The notes beneath the pieces are model-generated. The model was not told the origin of the DNA and made no database searches. It worked only from the letters and a program-made list of their open reading frames with translations. Both the position numbers and the translations under genes were made by a program. Positions 1 to 5,011 of a DNA stretch of 5,706 nt are shown one piece after another; the stretch's first letter is position 1, and every line of letters starts with the position of its first letter. The DNA is from an uncultured bacterium (GTDB lineage: Bacteria > Bacillota > Clostridia > Oscillospirales > Oscillospiraceae): NCBI GenBank assembly GCA_949286295.1, contig CASECK010000102.1, positions 1 through 5,706 on the forward strand, read 5' to 3'.

Positions 1-2
1 TG

Positions 3-62
3 GCGGCGCTGATGCGCGCCGGGGCCGTCCCGCCCCGGTACGCCCCCCGGCAGGCGGCATGA
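3..62 (+). CDS. C-terminal tail of an unidentified upstream gene (partial)
   Basis: The frame is open from the window edge and ends at a TGA at 60-62. The visible tail of 19 residues reads AALMRAGAVPPRYAPRQAA. It overlaps the kinase start by four bases in an ATGA arrangement, typical of translationally coupled genes in one operon. The tail is too short to identify the family. The ending PRYAPRQAA faintly recalls the PxYLRxxQAE ending of TsaB (a tRNA threonylcarbamoyladenosine synthesis protein), but this is only a guess. Codon use is as GC-rich as in the next gene, which supports real coding. Confidence 0.5.
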   Translation, partial: AALMRAGAVPPRYAPRQAA

Positions 63-655
63 GGGCCGCGCCGGACATCGCCGGGCTGCCCCCTGCCCTG
101 GGCCCCGTGGTGGAGGACATCCGGCGGCTGCGCCGCCGGGGAGAGCCGGTGCTGGCCGCCATCGACGGCCGGTGCGCCGCGGGCAAGACCACCCTGGCCG
201 GGCAGCTCCAGGCCAGGTTTGGCTGGCCGGTGGTCCACATGGACCACTTCTTCCCCCGCCCGGAGCAGCGCACCCCCCAGCGCCTGGCCCTCCCCGGGGG
301 CAACGTGGACCACGAGCGCTTTTTGGAGCAGGTGCTCCTCCCCCTGTCCCGGGGGCGCTTCCCCACCTACCGCCCCTTTGATTGCCGCACCATGAGCCTG
401 GGGCTCCCCCGGGCCGTCCCGCCGGCCCCGGTGGTGCTGGTGGAGGGGGCCTACGCCTGCCACCCGGCGCTGGCCGGGTACTATCCCCTGCGGGTCTTTC
501 TCACCGTGGACCCCGAAGAGCAGCTGCGGCGCATCCTGGCCCGGAACGGGCCGGAGGGGCTGGCCGCCTTCCGGGAGAAGTGGATTCCCCTGGAGGAGCG
601 CTACTTCGCCGCCTGGCCTCCCCAGGGCCGCTTCCACCACATTTTACAGTTGTGA
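59..655 (+). CDS. P-loop kinase of the uridine kinase / phosphoribulokinase family
   Basis: This 198-aa cytoplasmic protein has the layout of a nucleoside/nucleotide-type kinase. A Walker A loop, GRCAAGKT, lies at residues 37-44 after a hydrophobic strand (VLAAID). An HMDHFF motif at 60-65 sits where uridine kinases place the catalytic/substrate aspartate. A second strand, VVLVEGAYA, at 125-133 resembles the Walker B-like region, and the arginine-rich RRILARNG at 157-164 resembles the lid. The length fits the family's usual 190-220 residues. The family transfers a phosphate from ATP to a small hydroxylated substrate; the substrate cannot be read from the sequence and need not be uridine. The start was chosen because ATG at 59 overlaps the upstream TGA (ATGA). 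No good ribosome binding site precedes it, so translation is probably coupled to the upstream gene. A terminator follows the stop immediately. Confidence 0.85.
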   Translation: MRAAPDIAGLPPALGPVVEDIRRLRRRGEPVLAAIDGRCAAGKTTLAGQLQARFGWPVVHMDHFFPRPEQRTPQRLALPGGNVDHERFLEQVLLPLSRGRFPTYRPFDCRTMSLGLPRAVPPAPVVLVEGAYACHPALAGYYPLRVFLTVDPEEQLRRILARNGPEGLAAFREKWIPLEERYFAAWPPQGRFHHILQL

Positions 656-695
656 CCGCCGCCCCCGGGGGACTACCCCCCGGAGCGGCGGTTTT
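656..695 (+). terminator. Rho-independent terminator after the kinase gene
   Basis: The outer stem CCGCCGC (656-662) pairs with GCGGCGG (685-691). The inner stem CCGGGGG (665-671) pairs with CCCCCGG (677-683) around the loop ACTAC. A small internal bulge (CC against A) separates the two stems. A short T-run at 692-695 follows. The hairpin starts at the base after the stop codon and ends the kinase operon. There is no A-run on the left side, so it should act only on the + strand. The T-run is short, but the stem is very stable. Confidence 0.75.
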
Positions 696-712
696 CCACA
701 CATTTTTCCACA
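692..712 (+). promoter_or_regulatory. Two tandem DnaA-box-like sites
   Basis: TTTTCCACA occurs at 692-700 and again at 704-712, in the same orientation with a 3-base gap. Both copies match the relaxed DnaA-box consensus TTWTNCACA and differ by one base from TTATCCACA. They start inside the T-run of the preceding terminator and lie about 60-80 bases upstream of the promoter for the 96-aa gene. Binding by DnaA is inferred from the match alone; the sites could be chance in this T-rich gap or belong to another regulator. Confidence 0.35.
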
Positions 713-725
713 ACTTTCCCCCCGC

Positions 726-751
726 CGGGAAATCATTTTCCGAGATTTTTT
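726..751 (+). terminator. Possible second, weak terminator-like hairpin
   Basis: CGGGAAA (726-732) can pair with TTTTCCG (736-742), including one G-T wobble, around a three-base loop. AGA and then six Ts (746-751) follow. The stem is short and rich in A-T pairs, so it would be a weak backup to the terminator at 656-695, or may have no function. Confidence 0.25.
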
Positions 752-773
752 CCAAAAAGCCGGAGAAACCCCC

Positions 774-802
774 TTGCTTTTCCAGCGGGAATATGTTACA
801 AT
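774..802 (+). promoter_or_regulatory. Extended -10 promoter for the 96-aa protein and hydrolase genes
   Basis: A -10 box TACAAT (797-802, five of six to consensus) is preceded by TGT at 794-796, giving a full TGn extended -10 element. A weak -35 box TTGCTT (774-779, matching TTG only) stands exactly 17 bases upstream. Transcription should start near 809, leaving a leader of about 50 bases before the ATG at 858. It lies in the AT-rich part of the gap and is the only good sigma-A-type candidate in front of these two genes. Confidence 0.6.
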
Positions 803-833
803 TCGGTTACAAGTTTTCAATTGAAGTTTTGAA
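795..833 (+). repeat. Short direct repeats and a palindrome around the transcription start
   Basis: GTTACAA occurs at 795-801 and 806-812, an 11-base period of about one helical turn, overlapping the -10 box and the predicted start site. It is followed by the perfect 10-base palindrome TTCAATTGAA (816-825) and by two near-identical copies, AGTTTTCAA (812-820) and AGTTTTGAA (825-833). Their placement suits an operator, but the motifs are short and no known regulator is recognised. Confidence 0.3.
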
Positions 834-857
834 TCTCACTTTTTATAGGAGAACGAT

Positions 858-1148
858 ATGGCAAACGAGAACCTCCCCCTTTCCTATAAGGGGCATCCCC
901 TGCGCCGGAAGGACAACCTTATCTACTACGGGACCATGGGCGAGAAGTACATCATCATGCTCCAGGTCCTGTCCACCAAGGAAGTAAACGGCCTGAACAT
1001 GGCCGACAAGGTCTCCGTTCAGCTTCAGCTCACCGACCCGGACCTGAAGAGCCGGGACCGGGTGGTGAAGAAGAGCGAAAAGGACAGCCTGTACGCCGCC
1101 ATGGACGTGGCCGCCGTGTGGCTGGACCGGGCCCTGAGCGGCAAGTGA
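858..1148 (+). CDS. Small cytoplasmic protein of unknown function (96 aa)
   Basis: I do not recognise the family. The 96-residue protein has no signal peptide, membrane segment or metal-binding motif. Its middle (LIYYGTMGEKYIIMLQVL, then KVSVQLQLTDP) reads as alternating beta strands. The C-terminal part, from SEKDSLYAAMD onward to WLDRAL, reads as an amphipathic helix, suggesting a compact alpha/beta fold. It is rich in charged residues, including the stretch LKSRDRVVKKSEKD. The start is secure: AGGAGA at 847-852 lies six bases upstream of the ATG, with an extended -10 promoter further up. The wall hydrolase gene follows 37 bases later with no terminator between, so the two are probably co-transcribed. 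Codon use matches its neighbours. Functional linkage to the hydrolase is inference only. Confidence 0.88.
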   Translation: MANENLPLSYKGHPLRRKDNLIYYGTMGEKYIIMLQVLSTKEVNGLNMADKVSVQLQLTDPDLKSRDRVVKKSEKDSLYAAMDVAAVWLDRALSGK

Positions 1149-1169
1149 CAACCCCAGGAACAGACAGAG

Positions 1170-1176
1170 AAGGAGG
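1170..1176 (+). promoter_or_regulatory. Strong ribosome binding site of the hydrolase gene
   Basis: AAGGAGG lies nine bases before the ATG at 1186. It is a near-perfect Shine-Dalgarno sequence and fixes the start of the secreted hydrolase, placing the signal peptide at the N-terminus. It implies efficient independent translation although the gene lies close behind the 96-aa gene. Confidence 0.8.
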
Positions 1177-1185
1177 ACGCCCCCT

Positions 1186-2067
1186 ATGCAGCATTCCCGT
1201 TTTCTGGCCCGCGCGGCCCTGAGCCTGGCCCTGACCGCCGCCATGGCGGCCCCCGCCCTGGCCGTCTCCGGCACGGTGGACACCGAGGGTTCCACCCTCC
1301 GGCTGCGCGCCGAGGCCAACACCAGCAGCTCCGTGCTGCGCCAGCTGGCCCACGGCACCCAGGTGGAGGTCCTCTCCGCCGTGGAGAACGGCTGGTACAA
1401 GGTCGCCGCCGGCGAGGAGACCGGCTATGTGTCCGGCGAATATCTGAAGGTGTCCGAGCAGGAGGTCGAGGGCCTGCCTGTGGAGCAGGAGCCGGTCTAT
1501 ATCCAGGTGACCACCTCGGTGCTCAACGTCCGCTCCGGCCCCGGCACCGGCCACGACAAGGTGGGCCAGCTGAACTATGGCCGGGTGGTCAAGTCCACCG
1601 GCGCGGAGGACGGCTGGTACCAAATCGAGGACGGCTATGTCAGCGCCGAGTATGTCAGCGAGGTGGACGCCGCCCTGGCCTCCCAGAGCGGCAAGGGCCA
1701 GGAGATGGCGGCCTACGCCCTTCAGTTCGTGGGCTACCCCTATGTGTACGGGGGCAGCTCCCCCAGCGGGTTTGACTGCTCCGGGCTGACCAGCTATGTG
1801 TGCAAGCAGTTCGGCTATTCCATCAACCGCACCGCCTCCAACCAGCTCAACAACGGCGTGTCCGTCTCCAAGGACCAGCTGCAGGCCGGGGACCTGGTGT
1901 TCTTCCGCCAGAACGGCTCCACCAAGCCCGCCTCCCACGTGGGTATCTACATCGGCAACGGCCAGTACGTCCACGCCTCCACCCCCGGCGTCGGCGTCAT
2001 CATCAGCGACCTGAGCGACCCCTACATCTCCAACGGCTATGTGGGCGCCCGCCGCATCGCCCAGTAA
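1186..2067 (+). CDS. Secreted SH3b-SH3b-NlpC/P60 cell-wall hydrolase
   Basis: This 293-aa secreted enzyme most likely cleaves peptidoglycan stem peptides. NlpC/P60 enzymes usually act as D-gamma-glutamyl-diamino-acid endopeptidases. Residues 1-26 form a Sec signal peptide (basic start, hydrophobic core, ALA cleavage site at 24-26). Two bacterial SH3 domains follow at about 28-88 and 105-158; each has the typical LRLR/LNVRSGPG strand and GWY(K/Q)(V/I) core, and they probably bind the cell wall. A glutamate-rich linker (about 89-103) joins them. The NlpC/P60 domain spans about 170-293, with catalytic Cys198 in GFDCSGL, His251 in SHVGIY and third residue His263 in YVHAST. All three are present, so the enzyme should be active. 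There is no LPXTG or membrane anchor. It is co-oriented with the 96-aa gene and ends at a bidirectional terminator. Exact bond specificity and whether it acts in growth, division or separation cannot be told. Confidence 0.95.
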   Translation: MQHSRFLARAALSLALTAAMAAPALAVSGTVDTEGSTLRLRAEANTSSSVLRQLAHGTQVEVLSAVENGWYKVAAGEETGYVSGEYLKVSEQEVEGLPVEQEPVYIQVTTSVLNVRSGPGTGHDKVGQLNYGRVVKSTGAEDGWYQIEDGYVSAEYVSEVDAALASQSGKGQEMAAYALQFVGYPYVYGGSSPSGFDCSGLTSYVCKQFGYSINRTASNQLNNGVSVSKDQLQAGDLVFFRQNGSTKPASHVGIYIGNGQYVHASTPGVGVIISDLSDPYISNGYVGARRIAQ

Positions 2068-2083
2068 CCCCTAAGCTGCAATC

Positions 2084-2122
2084 AAAAAACCTCCCGGAGC
2101 TTGCGCTCCGGGAGGTTTTTTT
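2084..2122. terminator. Bidirectional terminator between convergent genes
   Basis: A perfect 11-bp stem, CCTCCCGGAGC (2090-2100) with GCTCCGGGAGG (2105-2115), closes on the loop TTGC. It is flanked by six As on the left (2084-2089) and seven Ts on the right (2116-2122), so each strand reads as a stem followed by a U-run. It serves the hydrolase gene on the + strand and the MATE gene on the - strand. The MATE stop codon (TTA at 2121-2123) overlaps the T-run, so on that strand the hairpin begins directly at the end of the gene. Confidence 0.93.
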
Positions 2123-3536
2123 ACTCCTCCGGTCCGGCGGGAGGGCCGCCGGCGGCCTGGTAGAGCGGGGTGTTGTCCCGCACCTTGGCGTAGGCCCGCT
2201 TGCGCACGGCCAGGAAGAAGGCCAGGTGCACCCCGCCGGTGAGCAGCCAGGAGACGGGGTAGGAGATGTACAGGCAGGCCGGGGTGTGGTAGAGGGGGAA
2301 CAGCCAGGCCACCCACAGCACCCGCAGCCCGCAGATTCCCACCAGGGAGACCACCATGGGGACCACCGAGTAGCCGATGCCCCGCAGCACCCCCACCAGG
2401 GTGTCCATGATACCGCAGATAAAGTAGGGGCAGGCGATGATGGCCAGGCGAATCAGGGCCTGGGCGACCACCCCGTCCTCCCCCGCCGGGACATAGAACC
2501 CGGCCAGGGTCCCGCCGAAGAGATAGGCCAGATTGCCCGAGACCAGCCCGGCCACGACCACGAAGAGCAGGCACTGCCTTGCCACCCGGTCCACCCGGCC
2601 GCACTTGCCCGCGCCGTAGTTCTGCCCCACGAAGGTGATGGCCGTCTGGTAAAAGGCGTTCATGGTGGCGTAGACAAAGCCCTCGATGCTGGCGCTGGCG
2701 GAGGAGCCGGCGGCCAGCACCGGGTCGTCAAAGGAGTTGATGGCCGACTGGATGACCACGTTGGACAGGGAGAAGAGCACCCCCTGGCACCCGGCGGGCA
2801 GTCCCACCTGGAGAATCCGGCGGACCACCGCCCACTCCAGGCCCAGGCGCTTCAGGTCCAGGCGCAGGGGCCCCTCCTCCCGCACCAGGCAGCGCACCAC
2901 CAGGACGGCGGAGATGTACTGGGAGATAATGGTGGCCAGGGCCACCCCCGCCACGTCCAGGTGGAAGACGATGACAAAGATGAGGTTGAGCACTACGTTC
3001 ACCACCCCGGCCAGGGTGAGGTAGTACAGCGGCCGCTGGGTGTCCCCCTTAGCCCGCAGCAGGGCCGCGCCGAAGTTATAGAGCATATTGGCCGGCATCC
3101 CCAGAAAATAGATGCGCAGGTAGACGGTGGCCAGGTCGATGACATCGGTGGGGGAGGACATCCACTCCAGCAGCTGCCGCACCAGGAAAAAGCCCGCCAC
3201 CATCATGCCCACCCCGCTGGCCAGGGCCAGGGTCATGGTGGTGCGCACATCCTGGCCGGCGTGCTCCCGGCGGCCGGCCCCCAAATCCCGGGCCAGGGCC
3301 ACGTTGGCCCCCACCGACAGGCCCACAAACAGGTTGATCATCAGGTTGATCAGCGCCGTGTTGGACCCCACCGCGGCCAGGGCCTCCTTGCCCACAAACT
3401 TGCCCACCACCACCACGTCCGCCGCGTTGAACAGCAGCTGCAGCAGGCTGGAGGCCATCAGGGGCAGGGCAAACAACAGAATCTTGCCTGCCAGCGGGCC
3501 GCTGCACATATCAATCTCGTATCTCTTTTTCAACAA
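2121..3536 (-). CDS. MATE-family multidrug/toxin efflux transporter
   Basis: This 471-aa inner-membrane protein should have twelve membrane segments in two homologous halves, as in MATE exporters that expel cationic drugs or metabolites using a Na+ or H+ gradient. The N-terminal half shows the typical MCSGPLAGKILLFALPLM opening (residues 10-27), with the TM1 proline (25) and the acidic residue of NAADVVVVGKFVG (Asp40). The second half restarts near RRILQVGLPAGCQGVLFS and contains the FVGQNYGAGK motif. The length is normal for the family. The start is a TTG at 3536-3534 (or the next codon, also TTG), read behind a purine-rich GAGAGGAAGG; the nearby ATG at 3540-3538 is out of frame and soon stops. 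The first in-frame ATG (residue 10) would cut into a conserved opening. The gene follows the NSS transporter gene after 37 bases without a terminator, so the two probably form an operon. The substrate is unknown. Confidence 0.93.
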   Translation of the reverse strand: MLKKRYEIDMCSGPLAGKILLFALPLMASSLLQLLFNAADVVVVGKFVGKEALAAVGSNTALINLMINLFVGLSVGANVALARDLGAGRREHAGQDVRTTMTLALASGVGMMVAGFFLVRQLLEWMSSPTDVIDLATVYLRIYFLGMPANMLYNFGAALLRAKGDTQRPLYYLTLAGVVNVVLNLIFVIVFHLDVAGVALATIISQYISAVLVVRCLVREEGPLRLDLKRLGLEWAVVRRILQVGLPAGCQGVLFSLSNVVIQSAINSFDDPVLAAGSSASASIEGFVYATMNAFYQTAITFVGQNYGAGKCGRVDRVARQCLLFVVVAGLVSGNLAYLFGGTLAGFYVPAGEDGVVAQALIRLAIIACPYFICGIMDTLVGVLRGIGYSVVPMVVSLVGICGLRVLWVAWLFPLYHTPACLYISYPVSWLLTGGVHLAFFLAVRKRAYAKVRDNTPLYQAAGGPPAGPEE

Positions 3537-3573
3537 ACATCCTTCCTCTCAGGGCCGCCCCGGAGGCGCTTGC

Positions 3574-4926
3574 TCAGCCGATTCCGCCCAGCGCGACCCC
3601 CAGAATTACCACCAGCACGGTCAGGGGCACATAGACGTATTTCCCCACCGGGCCGAACAGCGGGCTGACCGGCTTGTCCCGGCCGGTCTCCAGCTCGGCC
3701 CGGAGCTTCTTCCAGCCCAGGACATAGTACACGCACACGGCGCCCAGCACCGCCCCGGCGGGCACCACCTGGATGGTGATAAAGTCCATCCAGGCCCCCA
3801 CGGCGGCCTCGCCCTCCAGGAACAGCCCCACCCCCAGCGTCACCGCCGAGCACAGGAGCACCGCCGCCTTCCGGGGCAGGCGGAAGCGGGTCTGCCAGCT
3901 TTCGGACACTGCCTCGAGCATATTGATTAGGGAGGTGATTCCCGCGAAGAACACCGACACGAAGAAGAACACCGCGAACAGGCGCCCCAGGGGCATCTGC
4001 TGGAACACGGTGGGCATGGTGATGAACATCAGCGGCGGGCCGGACTTGACGTCCAGGCCGTAGGCAAACACCGCGGGCATCACCGCCAGGGCGGACAGCA
4101 GGGCGGCCATGGTGTCGAACAGGGCCGTGCGTAGGGAGGCCTTTGGAATGTCAGCCGACTTGTCCAGATAGGCCCCGTAGACAATCATGCCCGAGCCGGT
4201 GATGGACAGGGAGAAGAAGGCCTGCCCCATGGCCATGACCCAGGTGTAGGGCTCCAGCAGCTTGCCCCAGTCGGGGATGAACAGGAAGCGGTAGCCCTCC
4301 AGGGCCCCGGGCTGGGCGGCCACCCAGACGGCCAGGACGATAAACAGCACATAGAACAGGGGCATGAGAATTCCGCTGGCCTTCTCGATGCCGGCGGTGA
4401 CCCCGAACATGAGCAGCAGGCACACCGCCAGCACCACCGCCCCGTGCCACACGGGATTGCCAAAGTCCGCCGCGGCCGCGGAGAAGAAGGCGGCGGGGTC
4501 GGCGGTCATCAGCTGCCCGGTCACCGCGCCGGCCAGGCTGTTGAGCACCCAGCCCATGATGACCGCGTAGCCGATGGCGATGCCCAGCGAGCCCAGCAGG
4601 GGCAGCCAGCCCACTACGCTGCCCAGGCGCTTCCACTTCGGCGCCCGGGAGGCAAAGCACAGCTCATAGGCCCCGATGGTGCCCGTGCCCGCCAGGCGCC
4701 CCACGGCAAACTCCGCCGACAGCCCAACCCAGCCAAAGAGAAAGACAAACAGCAGGTAGGGAATCAGAAAGGCCGCGCCGCCAAACTGGCCCAGGCGGTA
4801 GGGGAACAGCCAGATGTTCCCCAGCCCCACCGCGGAACCCACGCAGGCGATGACAAAGCCAAGGGCGGAGCTGAAGCCGCCGTTGCGGTGGCCGGCGGCC
4901 ACCTGGTCGTGTTCGGATCGTCTCAT
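3574..4926 (-). CDS. Na+-coupled NSS (SNF)-family transporter, gate-Arg-lacking type
   Basis: This 450-aa membrane protein belongs to the neurotransmitter:sodium symporter family (LeuT, MhsT, TnaT relatives), which imports amino acids or related amines with Na+. TM1 carries GSAVGLGNIWLFPY (residues 30-43), the unwound Na+/substrate segment. TM6 carries AFFSLSITGSGM (236-247). TM8 carries AGITS (328-332), whose Thr331 and Ser332 correspond to the Na2-site pair of LeuT. A WMDF motif near the C-terminal third probably holds the TM10 gate aspartate. The usual arginine of the WRFPY motif (LeuT Arg30, external gate) is leucine here (Leu40), and an arginine follows at 44. About eleven membrane segments are expected, as in many bacterial members. 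The ATG at 4926 follows a purine-rich GGAGGAGAGGGAG, and a strong promoter lies just upstream. The MATE gene follows. The substrate cannot be assigned. Confidence 0.93.
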   Translation of the reverse strand: MRRSEHDQVAAGHRNGGFSSALGFVIACVGSAVGLGNIWLFPYRLGQFGGAAFLIPYLLFVFLFGWVGLSAEFAVGRLAGTGTIGAYELCFASRAPKWKRLGSVVGWLPLLGSLGIAIGYAVIMGWVLNSLAGAVTGQLMTADPAAFFSAAAADFGNPVWHGAVVLAVCLLLMFGVTAGIEKASGILMPLFYVLFIVLAVWVAAQPGALEGYRFLFIPDWGKLLEPYTWVMAMGQAFFSLSITGSGMIVYGAYLDKSADIPKASLRTALFDTMAALLSALAVMPAVFAYGLDVKSGPPLMFITMPTVFQQMPLGRLFAVFFFVSVFFAGITSLINMLEAVSESWQTRFRLPRKAAVLLCSAVTLGVGLFLEGEAAVGAWMDFITIQVVPAGAVLGAVCVYYVLGWKKLRAELETGRDKPVSPLFGPVGKYVYVPLTVLVVILGVALGGIG

Positions 4927-4982
4927 TTCTCTCCCTCTCCTCCGGCCGGTCTCAGGCGGCCCATTCTTCAGACAGATTTTGG

Positions 4983-5011
4983 ATTATATCACAGCTTTCC
5001 CCGGCTGTCTA
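4983..5011 (-). promoter_or_regulatory. Strong extended -10 promoter for the NSS-MATE operon
   Basis: Read on the - strand, the -35 box TAGACA (5011-5006, five of six) is followed by exactly 17 bases and then TATAAT (4988-4983, six of six). The preceding TGA (4991-4989) completes a TGn extended -10 element and is also the stop codon of the methyltransferase gene. Transcription should start near 4976, leaving a leader of about 50 bases before the NSS ATG. The -35 box lies within the last codons of the methyltransferase. No terminator is seen between these genes, so read-through may add to expression. Confidence 0.78.

Noticed and set aside
656..857. Search for a riboswitch, small RNA or origin of replication in the gap
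   Set aside because: Apart from the terminator, promoter and short repeats, no riboswitch-like conserved core is visible. Two DnaA-box matches without an AT-rich unwinding region or a dnaA/dnaN neighbourhood are not enough to call an origin.
382..987. 201-codon open frame on the + strand running from the kinase gene through the intergenic gap
   Set aside because: It overlaps the kinase out of frame, crosses its terminator and the next promoter, and has Pro/Gly-rich composition with no domain.
1030..1974. 314-codon open frame on the - strand opposite the hydrolase gene
   Set aside because: It is a low-complexity Gly/His/Val/Leu product of GC-rich antisense sequence; the + strand gene has a signal peptide, two SH3b domains and full catalytic residues.
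1800..3668. 622-codon open frame on the + strand crossing the end of the hydrolase gene and the whole MATE gene
   Set aside because: It is antisense to a clear MATE gene, is rich in His, Gln, Gly and Pro as expected from the reverse of GC-rich membrane-protein codons, crosses a strong terminator, and shows no domain.
4927..4982. GGCCG/CGGCC inverted repeat in the leader of the NSS gene as a possible attenuator or terminator
   Set aside because: The stem is only about five base pairs with no T-run after it, and it merges into the ribosome binding site; it is likely chance in GC-rich sequence.
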